A program made the position numbers and the translations under genes. From positions 558,001-622,000 of the forward strand of contig NC_019673.1 in NCBI RefSeq assembly GCF_000328705.1: a stretch of 64,000 bases of DNA, in the 5' to 3' direction. This DNA comes from Saccharothrix espanaensis DSM 44229. Its GTDB lineage: Bacteria; Actinomycetota; Actinomycetes; Mycobacteriales; Pseudonocardiaceae. Positions 9,782 to 17,999 of this stretch are shown piece by piece. How positions within the stretch are numbered: the first letter of the stretch is position 1; each line of letters begins with the position of its first letter. The notes under the pieces were generated by a model that saw only the letters and a list, made by a program, of their open reading frames with translations, was not told where the DNA came from and did not search any database.

Positions 9782-11062
9782 ATGAGAGTGAAGCGTCTGC
9801 TCGGCAAGGTCGCGATCGACACCCGTCCTCTGCGCATCCCGGCGTTCCGGCGGCTCTGGCTGTCGACCTTGGTCACGGCCATCGGCAGCCAGCTGACCGC
9901 GGTCGCGGTGCCCAAGCAGGTCTACGACATCACCGGGTCGTCCGGGTGGGTCGGCGTGGCCGCCGGCGTGGCCCTGGTGCCGCTGCTGGTGTTCGGGCTG
10001 TGGGGCGGCGCCATCGCGGACGTCGTGGACCGGCGCAAGCTGATGGTCGTCACGAACATCGGGATCGCGATCACGTCCGTGCTGCTGTGGTTGCAGGCCG
10101 CGTTCGACGTGCAGAACGTGTGGCTGGTGATCGCGCTGCTCGGGCTGCAACAGGTGTTCTTCGCGGCCAACGCCCCGGCGCGCTCCGCGTCGATCGCGCG
10201 GCTCGTGCCGGAGGACCAGCTGCCCGGCGCGGTCGCGCTCGGCTCCACGGTGATGGTGTTCGGCGGCGTGTTCGGGCCGATGCTGGCGGGCGCGCTGATG
10301 CCCGTGGTCGGGTTGTCGACGTTGTACCTGGTCGACTCGATCGCGTTGACGGCGACGATCTGGGCGGTGTGGAAGCTGCCGCCGATGCCGCCGCTGGACG
10401 GGGTGGTGCGGCGGGCCGGGCTCGCCGACGTGATCGACGGGTTCCGGTACCTGTCGGTGCAGAAGATCGTGATGGCGTCGTTCCTGCTGGACATCATCGC
10501 CATGGTGTTCGGGATGCCGCGCGCGCTGTTCCCGGAGATGGCCGAGGTGACCTTCGGCGACCCGCCGGGAGGTGGGTTGGCGCTGGGCTGGCTGTTCGCG
10601 GCGATCCCGCTGGGCGCGATGGTGTGCGGGCTGGTGTCCGGGTGGACCTCGCGGGTGTCGCGGCACGGGGTCGGCGTCGTCGTGTCGATCATCGTGTGGG
10701 GCGTGGCGATGATCGGGTTCGGGCTGTCGAACGCCCTGTGGTGGGCGGTCGTGTTCCTGGCCGTCGGCGGCGCGGCGGACATGATCAGCATGGTGTTCCG
10801 GACGTCGATCCTGCAAACCGCCGCGCCGGACGAGATGCGCGGCCGGATGCAGGGCGTGTTCGTCGTGGTGGTGGCGGGCGGGCCGCGCGTGGCGGACCTG
10901 TTGCACGGCACCACGGGCGCGCTGATCGGCCCCGGCGCGGCGACCGCGTGGGGCGGCGTCGCGGTGGTGATCGGAACGGTGGTCGCCGCGATCGCGATCC
11001 CGGCGGTGTGGCGCTACCGGGTCACCCTCGGGACCGCCGGAGAAACCTCGCCCAAGCCCTGA
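9782..11062 (+). CDS. MFS transporter (MFS_3/EntS-like exporter)
   Basis: A 426-aa protein with about twelve hydrophobic helices. The N-terminal IPAFRRLWLSTLVTAIGSQLT is typical of the MFS_3 (enterobactin exporter-like) subgroup. Motif A between TM2 and TM3 reads GGAIADVVDRRKLM, and APDEMRGRMQGVF in the second half is its counterpart. Substrate unknown. No ribosome binding site is seen. A TACGCT box ends just before the ATG, so translation from ATG 9782 or a leaderless GTG at 9788 are both possible. Its 3' end overlaps the convergent DUF397 gene by 41 nt. Confidence 0.9.
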   Translation: MRVKRLLGKVAIDTRPLRIPAFRRLWLSTLVTAIGSQLTAVAVPKQVYDITGSSGWVGVAAGVALVPLLVFGLWGGAIADVVDRRKLMVVTNIGIAITSVLLWLQAAFDVQNVWLVIALLGLQQVFFAANAPARSASIARLVPEDQLPGAVALGSTVMVFGGVFGPMLAGALMPVVGLSTLYLVDSIALTATIWAVWKLPPMPPLDGVVRRAGLADVIDGFRYLSVQKIVMASFLLDIIAMVFGMPRALFPEMAEVTFGDPPGGGLALGWLFAAIPLGAMVCGLVSGWTSRVSRHGVGVVVSIIVWGVAMIGFGLSNALWWAVVFLAVGGAADMISMVFRTSILQTAAPDEMRGRMQGVFVVVVAGGPRVADLLHGTTGALIGPGAATAWGGVAVVIGTVVAAIAIPAVWRYRVTLGTAGETSPKP

Positions 11063-11186
11063 CCGGGACGGAGATCGAGGGCGGGGTGTTCTTGGAGTCG
11101 CGCGCCGACACGCGGTCGGAGCCGTACGCGACCTCGACGCAGTTGGCCGTGCTGTTGCTGCGGGAACTCTTCCGCCACGTGATCAT
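11022..11186 (-). CDS. DUF397 domain protein, 54 aa
   Basis: A short gene directly after the XRE regulator (12 nt gap). It begins MITWRKSSRSNSTANCVEVA and continues with RVSARDSKN and a late aromatic segment AWARF. This is the DUF397 signature (W-RKSS-S, NCVEVA, V-RDSK). In actinobacteria DUF397 proteins are almost always encoded next to XRE/DUF5753 regulators and are thought to be their antagonistic partner, resembling a toxin-antitoxin or BldB-like pair. The end overlaps the MFS gene on the other strand. Confidence 0.88.
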   Translation of the reverse strand: MITWRKSSRSNSTANCVEVAYGSDRVSARDSKNTPPSISVPVRAWARFLRRSRG

Positions 11187-11198
11187 GGCTCCATTTTT

Positions 11199-12041
11199 TC
11201 ACGCCAGCCCGCGCAGGAACTCCACTGTTCCGGCTGGGCTGAGCGCCGCCGACCGGAGCGCGCGCCAGGTCGCCTCGAAGATCTCGATCTGCTCCGGCTC
11301 GTCCAGGAAGAGGCTGGAGACCTTGTTCTCCAGCAGGACCAGGCTCGGATCGGCGTCGTACTCCAGGATCACGAAGGGGCCGTCGAGGCCGGCGTGCGGC
11401 GATGCCGTCGTCGGCACGACCCGGAGCGTGACGTTGGGCCGTTGTGCGATCTCCGCGAGGTGGCGGAGTTGGCGGGAGTGGGCGGCCCGATCGCCGAACG
11501 GGCGTTCCAGCACCCCCTGCTCGATGATCGCGTGCAACTTGACCGGAGCGCTGCTGCGGGTGAGCAGACCCTGGCGGACCCGCCTGCTCGCCACCAACAG
11601 GTCGACCTGCTCGCCGGTGAGGCCGTACCCGGTCGCCCGGATGAGGGCTTGGGCGTACTCGTCGGTCTGCAGGAGGCCGGGGATGACCAGGGGCTCGTAG
11701 TTGAGCAGGGCGCTGGCCTCGTCCTCGAAGTCCGCCCACGTCTGCCAGTCCTCGGGCAGGTTCGGGTTGTTGATCCGCAGGAGGCCGCGCTGGTCGGCGT
11801 GCCGGGCGAGGTCGAGCAGGTGGACCCGCTCCTTCTTCGTGACGCCGTACAGGTCGAGCAGCTTCTCCAGGTCGTCCATGTAGACCCCGATCTCCGAGGT
11901 CTCGATGCGGCTGATCTTGCTGCCCGACATCCCCACCGCCTCGCCGGTCGCGTCCGTCGACAGCCCGGTGGCGTTGCGGAGCTTGCGGAGGATGTGGGCG
12001 AGTCGGCGGGAGCGGACGGAGCGTCCGGCGCGGCGTGCCAT
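11199..12041 (-). CDS. XRE-family regulator with DUF5753 domain
   Basis: A 280-aa protein with an N-terminal helix-turn-helix (about residues 14-68: RKLRNATGLSTDATGEAVG, SGSKISRIETSEIGV) and a DUF5753 ligand-like domain from about residue 105 (YEPLVIPGLLQTDEYAQALI, then VVPTTASPHAGLDGPFVILE). These regulators partner with the adjacent DUF397 protein. The start lies 7 nt after a TAGGTT -10 box (minus strand, 12049-12054) and has no ribosome binding site, suggesting a leaderless transcript. It is divergent from the small gene at 12136. Confidence 0.92.
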   Translation of the reverse strand: MARRAGRSVRSRRLAHILRKLRNATGLSTDATGEAVGMSGSKISRIETSEIGVYMDDLEKLLDLYGVTKKERVHLLDLARHADQRGLLRINNPNLPEDWQTWADFEDEASALLNYEPLVIPGLLQTDEYAQALIRATGYGLTGEQVDLLVASRRVRQGLLTRSSAPVKLHAIIEQGVLERPFGDRAAHSRQLRHLAEIAQRPNVTLRVVPTTASPHAGLDGPFVILEYDADPSLVLLENKVSSLFLDEPEQIEIFEATWRALRSAALSPAGTVEFLRGLA

Positions 12042-12100
12042 GCCGGCAAACCTAGGTGCGCCGCTTCACCACGTGCCAGGCCCTTCACTCGAAGGTGTCA

Positions 12101-12129
12101 TTGCCGAATTATTTGGGGCGCTGCAATCT
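12101..12129 (+). promoter_or_regulatory. promoter of the 94-aa gene, leaderless
   Basis: A -35 TTGCCG (12101-12106), a 17-bp spacer and a -10 CAATCT (12124-12129) are followed by 6 nt and then the ATG at 12136. The initiating A is at the expected transcription start. Confidence 0.6.
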
Positions 12130-12135
12130 ATTGAC

Positions 12136-12420
12136 ATGAGCCAGCAGCCGATCACCGACACCGACTCCGCCCCTCCCCGACGTGACTGGGTGCTGCGTTG
12201 TGACGGTTCGTCCGGGCGGGTGTTCGAGGTCGGGGTGACGCTCGGGACGGCCGAGGTCCACCTGCCCCTCGACACCGACTGCATCCGCCTCGAACTCCAG
12301 CAGGTCCGCGCCCTGCGGTCCGCCTTGGACGAAGCCATCACGTGCGTCGAGGCCGACCTGCGCGCCGCCGGCCATGTCACCGAACGCGTCACCGGCCGCA
12401 CCGCCGCCCACCCCGCCTGA
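12136..12420 (+). CDS. hypothetical 94-aa protein divergent from XRE regulator
   Basis: The protein is soluble with no signal peptide. The centre reads WVLRCDGSSGRVFEVGVTLG and LHLPLDTDCIRLELQQVRALR-like beta/helix pattern (EVHLPLDTDCIRLELQQV), and a helical C-terminal half has two Cys. There is no ribosome binding site; the upstream -35/-10 pair places transcription start at the ATG. Its position opposite an XRE/DUF397 unit suggests it may be regulated by that XRE. Function unknown. Confidence 0.7.
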   Translation: MSQQPITDTDSAPPRRDWVLRCDGSSGRVFEVGVTLGTAEVHLPLDTDCIRLELQQVRALRSALDEAITCVEADLRAAGHVTERVTGRTAAHPA

Positions 12421-12491
12421 ACATCAAGGTTTGCCCAAACCCGCAGCCACCAACTACCCCGACCCGGTGTGATCCGGCACACTCATCCGGC

Positions 12492-13874
12492 ATGGCGGAA
12501 GCGACGAGCGCACCGGCGCAACCGGAACTCAACCGGGCCATCGGCCCGAAGTTGCTGCTGTTCTTCGTGATCGGTGACATCCTCGGCACCGGCATCTACG
12601 CACTGACCGGCAACGTCGCCGGCAAGATCGGCGGCGCGCTCTGGCTGCCGTTCCTGATCGCGTTCGTGGTGGCGTTCCTGACCGCGTTCAGCTACCTGGA
12701 ACTGGTCGGCAAGTACCCCCGTGCCGCCGGCGCGGCGCTCTACACCAACCGCGCGTTCAAGATCCAGTTCCTGACCTTCATGGTGGCCTTCGCCGTCATG
12801 AGCTCCGGCATCACCTCGGCGTCCTCCGCCGCGCTGGCGTTCGGGCGGACCTACCTCCAGTCGGTCATCAACGAGTTCTTCTCCGACACGTTCACCGTCT
12901 CGGCGACCCTGGTCGCGATCCTGTTCATCCTCGGCCTGGCCGTGATCAACTTCCGGGGCGTCTCGGAGTCGGTCAAGGCCAACGTCGTGCTGACCTGCAT
13001 CGAGCTGTCCGGCCTGGTGATCATCATCGGGATCGGCATCTACGCCATCGCGGCCGGTGACGGCGACGCGAGCCGGCTGACGCAGGTCGATCCCGCGCCC
13101 GGCCAGTCGGCGCTGGTCGCCATCACCTCCGCGACCGCCCTCGCGTTCTTCGCGATGGTCGGCTTCGAGGACTCGGTGAACATGGCCGAGGAGTGCCGCG
13201 ACCCGGTCCGCATCTTCCCGCGCGCCATGCTGTGGGGGATGGTCGTCGCGGCCGTGATCTACGTCCTGGTCGCGATCACGTCGTCGTTGCTGATCCCGGC
13301 GGACGAACTGGCCAAGTCCGGCAGCTCCGCCCTGCTCCGCGTGGTCCAGGTGGGCGCGCCCGGGTTCCCGCTGTGGGTGTTCTCGCTGATCGGCCTGTTC
13401 GCGGTGATCAACTCCGCGCTGATCAACATGCTGATGGCCAGCCGGCTGATCTACGGCATGTCACGGGAGCGGATCATCCCGAAGGTGTTCGGCACGGTGC
13501 ACCCGTTCCGGCGCACGCCGTGGATCTCCATCATCTTCACCAGCGGGGTCGCGATCATCCTGGTGTCCACCACCGACATCGCGAAGCTCGGCGGCACCAC
13601 CGCGCTGCTGCTGCTCGTGGTGTTCACCATCGTCAACATCGCGGTCCTGGTGCTGCGCAAGGAGAAGGTCGGGCACAAGCACTTCCGCGCGCCCACCTGG
13701 GTGCCGGTGCTCGGCGTGATCACCTGCGCGTACCTGGCCAGCCCGCTGTCCGGCCGGCCGGGCGACGACTACCTGATCGCCCTCTACCTGCTGGCCGCCG
13801 GCCTGGTGCTGTGGGTGATCAACCGGCTGGTGCACGGCAAGGTCGAGTTCGACGCCGAGAAGCTGTCGAAGTAA
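12492..13874 (+). CDS. APC-family amino acid permease
   Basis: A 460-aa transporter with about twelve hydrophobic segments. TM1 carries the APC glycine motif DILGTGIYALTGNVAGKIGG, and TM2-3 carry FSYLELVGKYPRAAGAALYTNRAF. TM6 has FFAMVGFEDSVNMAEECRDP, the substrate-gating region of basic/cationic or neutral amino acid permeases. The substrate cannot be fixed. The ATG at 12492 agrees with the family N-terminus; longer in-frame readings add Arg/Pro-rich filler. No strong ribosome binding site is seen. Confidence 0.92.
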   Translation: MAEATSAPAQPELNRAIGPKLLLFFVIGDILGTGIYALTGNVAGKIGGALWLPFLIAFVVAFLTAFSYLELVGKYPRAAGAALYTNRAFKIQFLTFMVAFAVMSSGITSASSAALAFGRTYLQSVINEFFSDTFTVSATLVAILFILGLAVINFRGVSESVKANVVLTCIELSGLVIIIGIGIYAIAAGDGDASRLTQVDPAPGQSALVAITSATALAFFAMVGFEDSVNMAEECRDPVRIFPRAMLWGMVVAAVIYVLVAITSSLLIPADELAKSGSSALLRVVQVGAPGFPLWVFSLIGLFAVINSALINMLMASRLIYGMSRERIIPKVFGTVHPFRRTPWISIIFTSGVAIILVSTTDIAKLGGTTALLLLVVFTIVNIAVLVLRKEKVGHKHFRAPTWVPVLGVITCAYLASPLSGRPGDDYLIALYLLAAGLVLWVINRLVHGKVEFDAEKLSK

Positions 13875-13892
13875 CCGGAACGGCAGAACACC

Positions 13893-14723
13893 TCAGCGCG
13901 CGGCGGGGTGGAGCTGGTGACGGGCCAGTTCCACCGCGTCGTGCGCGCAGAACACGTCGACCAGCCCCGCTTGCGTGCCAACGAGTTCGCGCAGTCTGTC
14001 CTGATTGGACCGTCGTAGTTCCGGCACGGTCTCCACGCGCCGCTGCATGAACGTCAAGCCCGGCGTGCAGTGCGGGGTCGCGGCCATCTCACCGTGGTAG
14101 AAGTACGAATCGCCGGCGTGCAGGAGCCACTTCCCGCCGGTGTTCACGGCGACGCCCGTGTGCCCCTTGGTGTGCCCGACCAGCGGCACCAGCAGGACGT
14201 CCGGGCGGAACTCGCGGACGCCGTCGAAGCCGAACCACGTCTCGCCGTGCGGTTCGTGGGTGACCCACTTCGGGCCGTGCGACCACTGGCGGTCCGGGTA
14301 GCGGGTGCGGTCGTTGCCCTTCTTCCCCGCGCGGGTGGCGGCCGTCAGCTCCTCCTCCAGCACGTGCACCTCGGCGTGCGGGAAGTCGCGCAGGCCCCCG
14401 CCGTGGTCCAGGTCCAGGTGGGTGAGCACGACGTGCCGGACGTCCGCCGCCCGGTACCCCAGGGCTTCGACCTGGCGCAGCGCGGTCTCCCGCTCGTCGA
14501 GGACCGGGCGGGAGGTCCACCGCCAGTGCCGGGCCAGGGTCGGGCCCGGGTTCCGGACGTCGTCCACGCCCATCCCGCTGTCGACCAGGACCAGCCCGTC
14601 GTCGGTCTCCAGCAGCAGGACGTGGCAGACCAGGGTGGCGGTCTGGAAGACCGATCCCTTGCCGTCGACCAGTTTTCCGCCGAACGGCCGCATGGTGCCG
14701 CAGTTCAGGTGGTGGACCTTCAT
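13893..14723 (-). CDS. metallo-beta-lactamase-fold hydrolase
   Basis: A 276-aa enzyme of the MBL superfamily. The zinc motif is clear: THLDLDHGGGL (H-x-D-x-D-H variant with HLDLDH), then VPLVGHTKGHTGVAV (third zinc His), LLHAGDSYFYHGE (bridging Asp) and a C-terminal FCAHDAVE (last His). The closest general resemblance is to the glyoxalase II/lactonase group; the substrate is not evident. The ATG overlaps the stop of the upstream TetR gene (ATGA), so it is co-transcribed with and probably repressed by that TetR. Confidence 0.88.
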   Translation of the reverse strand: MKVHHLNCGTMRPFGGKLVDGKGSVFQTATLVCHVLLLETDDGLVLVDSGMGVDDVRNPGPTLARHWRWTSRPVLDERETALRQVEALGYRAADVRHVVLTHLDLDHGGGLRDFPHAEVHVLEEELTAATRAGKKGNDRTRYPDRQWSHGPKWVTHEPHGETWFGFDGVREFRPDVLLVPLVGHTKGHTGVAVNTGGKWLLHAGDSYFYHGEMAATPHCTPGLTFMQRRVETVPELRRSNQDRLRELVGTQAGLVDVFCAHDAVELARHQLHPAAR

Positions 14724-15283
14724 CCGGGGTGCCTTCCCAGGAGGACGCCGAGGCGCGCGCCGACGGCGTGGAGAGGGGACAGGTCGCGGCGGGTGCGGGC
14801 GAGCAGCACCGCGCCTTCGATGGCGGCCAGGACGACCACGGCCAGCTCGTCCGCGTCGGCGCGGTCGAGGTGCTCGGCGATGACCTGCTGCCACGAGTCG
14901 TACACGTCGACGCACGCACCGCGGATCGGTTCGCTCTCCGCGCTCGCGTCCAGCGCGACGGTGGCGATCGGGCAGCCGTGGGTGAAGTCCGACGCCGCGA
15001 GCTGGTCGCCGAGCAGCCGCAACGCCTGGTCGAGCGCCTCGACCGGGTCCGGTGTCGCCTCCAGCACGGCCCGCAGCGCGTGGCACAGCTCGCCGCCGGC
15101 CAGGGTCACGGCTTCGGCGGCGAGCTGTTCCTTGCCGCCGGGGAAGTGGAAGTACAGCGAGCCCTTGGGCGCGCCGCCCTCGGCGAGCACCTGGTTCAGG
15201 CCGGTGGCGTGGTAGCCCTGCGCGTGGAACAGCTGGGCCGCGGTGCGGACCATGCGCTCACGGGTGTCGGTGCGACGTGGCAT
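14720..15283 (-). CDS. TetR-family repressor, LmrA/YxaF-like
   Basis: A 187-aa repressor with an N-terminal helix-turn-helix: RERMVRTAAQLFHAQGYHAT, GLNQVLAEGGAPKGSLYFHF, PGGKEQLAAEAV. This wording, with GAPKGSLYFHFPGGKEQLA, is characteristic of the LmrA/YxaF branch of TetR (QacR-like C-domain). An operator of matching type lies inside its own promoter (15298-15307). It is operonic with the downstream MBL hydrolase and divergent from the aldose epimerase; it probably represses its own operon. Confidence 0.9.
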   Translation of the reverse strand: MPRRTDTRERMVRTAAQLFHAQGYHATGLNQVLAEGGAPKGSLYFHFPGGKEQLAAEAVTLAGGELCHALRAVLEATPDPVEALDQALRLLGDQLAASDFTHGCPIATVALDASAESEPIRGACVDVYDSWQQVIAEHLDRADADELAVVVLAAIEGAVLLARTRRDLSPLHAVGARLGVLLGRHPG

Positions 15284-15290
15284 GACGTGG

Positions 15291-15318
15291 ACTATACAGA
15301 CTGGTCTAGTAAGAACAA
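15291..15318 (-). promoter_or_regulatory. TetR promoter with embedded LmrA/YxaF-type operator
   Basis: On the minus strand a -35 TTGTTC (15313-15318), a 16-bp spacer and a -10 TATAGT (15291-15296) drive the TetR gene. The spacer holds the palindrome AGACTGGTCT (15298-15307), within TAGACCAGTCTGTA on the minus strand. This resembles the TAGACC-R-GTCT boxes bound by Bacillus LmrA and YxaF. Confidence 0.7.
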
Positions 15319-15365
15319 GCGCTGCGATCGGCGGAAGGCCGGTGGGCGGTGCGAGGATGGCGGCC

Positions 15366-16238
15366 ATGGTCGAAATCGCGCACGGCGCGGCGCGCGCCGT
15401 CATCGCCCCGAACGGCGCGGGACTGAAGTCCTTCGAGGTCGGCGGGGTGCCGTACGTCGAGACCTACGACGACGAACCGCCGATGGGCTGCGGCGCGGTG
15501 CTCGTGCCGTGGCCCAACCGGACGGCCGGCGGCAGGTGGACCCACGCCGGTGAGCCGCAACAGCTGGAGATCACCGAGCCCGCCCGGGGCAACGCGATCC
15601 ACGGGCTGGTGCGCCGGGTCGCGTGGGCCGTCGCGGAGCGGTCCGAGGCGTCGGTGACGCTGGAGGTCCCGGTCAGCGGCCCGGGGTGGCCGGTGGAGCT
15701 GCGCACGGCCATCACGTACGCGGTCGACGGCGACGGCCTCACCGTCACCCACGTCGTGCACAACGTCGGCACGGCCCGCACGCCGTTCGGCGTCGGCACG
15801 CACCCCTACCCGCGCGCCGGCACGTCCGAGACCGACGAGACCTCGCTGTCGCTCGCGGCCACGACCGTGCTGCCGCTGGACACCGCCACGATGATCCCGT
15901 CCGGGCCGGCCGTGCCGGTCGAGGGCGACACCGACTTCCAGGTCGCGCGGCTGCTGGAGGGCGTCCACCTGGACATGCCGTTCGGCGGGTGCGAACCGGT
16001 CGACGGGCTCGTGCGGCACGTGCTGCGCGGGCCGGGCGGCGGCGTCGAGCTGTGGGCGGACCCGGACTTCAAGTGGGTGCAGGTCTACACGCCCGCGACC
16101 TTCCCCGGTCGGGGGCGCGCGGTCGCCGTCGAGCCGATGACGTGCCCGCCGGACGCGCTGAACTCGGGCGTCGACCTGCTCTGGCTGGAGCCGGGCGGGA
16201 CGTGGTCGGGGCGGTGGGGTTTGCGGCCCCTGGCCTAG
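15366..16238 (+). CDS. aldose 1-epimerase family protein
   Basis: A 290-aa protein of the galactose mutarotase-like fold that interconverts sugar anomers. Visible motifs are GCGAVLVPWPNRTAGGRW near residue 40, AIHGLVRRVAW with the conserved His, FGVGTHPYPR (the second catalytic His), and a late acidic residue in AVAVEPMTCPPDALNSG (the catalytic Glu and the C-terminal family motif). A GAGG box precedes the ATG at 15366 with suitable spacing; the ATG at 15357 has none. The promoter of the next gene is embedded in its 3' end. Confidence 0.92.
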   Translation: MVEIAHGAARAVIAPNGAGLKSFEVGGVPYVETYDDEPPMGCGAVLVPWPNRTAGGRWTHAGEPQQLEITEPARGNAIHGLVRRVAWAVAERSEASVTLEVPVSGPGWPVELRTAITYAVDGDGLTVTHVVHNVGTARTPFGVGTHPYPRAGTSETDETSLSLAATTVLPLDTATMIPSGPAVPVEGDTDFQVARLLEGVHLDMPFGGCEPVDGLVRHVLRGPGGGVELWADPDFKWVQVYTPATFPGRGRAVAVEPMTCPPDALNSGVDLLWLEPGGTWSGRWGLRPLA

Positions 16239-16249
16239 GTTGTTAGCGT
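16221..16249 (+). promoter_or_regulatory. leaderless promoter of the amidohydrolase
   Basis: TTGCGG (16221-16226), a 17-bp spacer and TAGCGT (16244-16249) are followed by 8 nt and then the ATG at 16258. The -35 lies inside the last codons of the upstream gene. Confidence 0.6.
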
Positions 16250-16257
16250 CGCTAAGT

Positions 16258-17448
16258 ATGAACGTCGCGATCACGGGTGGCCACGTCGTCCCGGTGTCCG
16301 GGGAGCCCATCGAGAACGGGACCGTGCTGGTCCAGGACGGCAAGATCGTCGCGGTCGGCGCGGACGTCACCGTCCCGGACGGCGTGCCGGTCGTGGACGC
16401 GGCGGGCGGCTGGGTGCTGCCCGGCTTCGTGGAGGCCCACGGCCACCTCGGCGTGCACGAGGAGGGCGAGGGCTGGGCCGGCCAGGACACCAACGAGATG
16501 ACCGACCCCAACGGCGCGCGGCTCAAGGCGCTCGACGCCATCAACCCGGCCGACATCGGGTTCGCCGACGCGCTGTCCGGCGGCGTCACCACGGCCGTGA
16601 TCAAGCCCGGCTCCGGCAACGTGATCGGCGGGCAGACCGTCGCGGTGAAGTGCTGGGGCCGCACCGTGGACGAGATGCTGCTGCGCGACCCGGTGAGCGT
16701 CAAGAGCGCGCTCGGCGAGAACCCCAAGCGGGTCTACGGCGACCAGAAGAAGCTGCCCTCCACCCGGCAGGGCGTCGCCGCCGTCATCCGCGACGCCTTC
16801 ACCAAGGCCCAGGACTACGCGGCCAGGAAGGCCGCCGCCGAGGGCCTGTTCGACCGGGACAACACCATGGAGGTGCTGACCAAGGTCCTCGACGGCACGC
16901 TGCCGTGGTGCCAGCACTGCCACCGCGCCGACGACATCGCCACCGCGCTGCGCCTGGCCGACGAGTTCGGCTACCGGCTCGTGGTCAACCACGGCACCGA
17001 GGGCCACCTGATCGCGGACCTGTTGGCGGACAAGAACATCCCGGTCGTCGTCGGCCCGCTGTTCACCACCCGCTCGAAGGTCGAGCTGCGGCAGCGCACG
17101 CTGCGCACGCCGGGCGTGCTGGCCCGCGCCGGCGTCGAGATCGCCATCACCACCGACCACCCGGTGGTGCCGATCAACTTCCTGGTGCACCAGGCGACCC
17201 TGGCCGTGAAAGAGGGGCTCGACCGGGACGTCGCGCTCCGGTCGATCACCACCAACCCGGCCCGGATGATGGGGCTCGACGACCGGGTCGGCTCGCTGGC
17301 GCCCGGCCTCGACGGCGACGTGGTGATCTGGTCCGGCGACCCGCTGGACGTGATGAGCCGCGCGCTGCGGGTGTTCGTCGAAGGGCGCGAGGTGTACCGG
17401 TTCGAGGACGGCGAAGGCGTCGTGGCGAGCCCGTACCGGACGCGCTAA
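16258..17448 (+). CDS. amidohydrolase family protein (imidazolonepropionase-like)
   Basis: A 396-aa cytosolic metal-dependent hydrolase. The N-terminal beta-sandwich is followed by the metal motif VEAHGHLGVHEEG, then TTAVIKPGSGNVIGGQ, HCHRADDI, VVNHGTEGHLI (metal His), the catalytic Asp region AITTDHPVVPINF, and a C-terminal GSLAPGLDGDVVIWSGDPLD that closes the composite domain. The family hydrolyses cyclic amides or dipeptides; the substrate is unknown. The gene has its own leaderless promoter and 9 nt separate it from the end of the -10 box. Confidence 0.92.
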   Translation: MNVAITGGHVVPVSGEPIENGTVLVQDGKIVAVGADVTVPDGVPVVDAAGGWVLPGFVEAHGHLGVHEEGEGWAGQDTNEMTDPNGARLKALDAINPADIGFADALSGGVTTAVIKPGSGNVIGGQTVAVKCWGRTVDEMLLRDPVSVKSALGENPKRVYGDQKKLPSTRQGVAAVIRDAFTKAQDYAARKAAAEGLFDRDNTMEVLTKVLDGTLPWCQHCHRADDIATALRLADEFGYRLVVNHGTEGHLIADLLADKNIPVVVGPLFTTRSKVELRQRTLRTPGVLARAGVEIAITTDHPVVPINFLVHQATLAVKEGLDRDVALRSITTNPARMMGLDDRVGSLAPGLDGDVVIWSGDPLDVMSRALRVFVEGREVYRFEDGEGVVASPYRTR

Positions 17449-17494
17449 CCGACGCCTCGGACCGCCCTCGACCTCCTGCGCGTCGTAGGGGGCC

Positions 17495-17980
17495 CTACGC
17501 GTCCCCGGGGTCCTCGGGGTCCTCGCTGTCCGCCAGGCCCTCGACCTGGATCGGGGTGTGGCGGTCGAACGAGACCGCCAGCCCGTACGGCTCGCAGATC
17601 GGGAACCCGCCCTCGGCGAAGCGCAGCAGCCAGCCGTCGGAGTAGAAGTTGAACTGCGGGTCGCCCAGCGGGAAGGTCGCCGCGTCGAACTCGCGGTGCG
17701 GTCCGGCGTCCTCCCACTCGAAGAACGCCGGGTCCTCCAGCAGCCGGGCGTGCGCGAAGCGGAGCGCCGCCTCGATGTGCGCGTCGACGTCGGCCAGCAC
17801 GGCGGCCACGAACTCCAGGTCCGCGCCGGCCGGGTCGTCGGTGCCTTCGAGCATGATGTGCGCGTCGACCGGCGCGCCGTACAGCGCGCTGCGCGGGGGT
17901 TCGAGCACGGTCCACATCGACAGGTCGTCGGGGCCGTGCTGGTGGTGCAGGGGGCCGATGCCGGGGAGGGGTGCGGTCAC
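17495..17980 (-). CDS. hypothetical protein, 161 aa
   Basis: An acidic soluble protein (many Asp/Glu) without signal peptide or membrane span. The mid-section reads LEFVAAVLADVDAHIEAALRFAH, and EFDAATFPLGDPQFNFYSDG and LLRFAEGGFPICEPYGLAVSFD suggest a small alpha/beta domain. The GTG at 17980 has GGCAGG upstream; an in-frame GTG at 17998 is the alternative. It directly follows the acyl-CoA dehydrogenase gene, so it is probably co-transcribed with it. Family not recognised. Confidence 0.7.
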   Translation of the reverse strand: MTAPLPGIGPLHHQHGPDDLSMWTVLEPPRSALYGAPVDAHIMLEGTDDPAGADLEFVAAVLADVDAHIEAALRFAHARLLEDPAFFEWEDAGPHREFDAATFPLGDPQFNFYSDGWLLRFAEGGFPICEPYGLAVSFDRHTPIQVEGLADSEDPEDPGDA

Positions 17981-17999
17981 CGGGCCATCCTGCCGCACG

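Noticed and set aside
17484..17499. CGTAGGGGGCCCTACG as a terminator between convergent genes
   Set aside because: The palindrome leaves almost no loop and overlaps the stop codon of the minus-strand gene; terminator function is doubtful.
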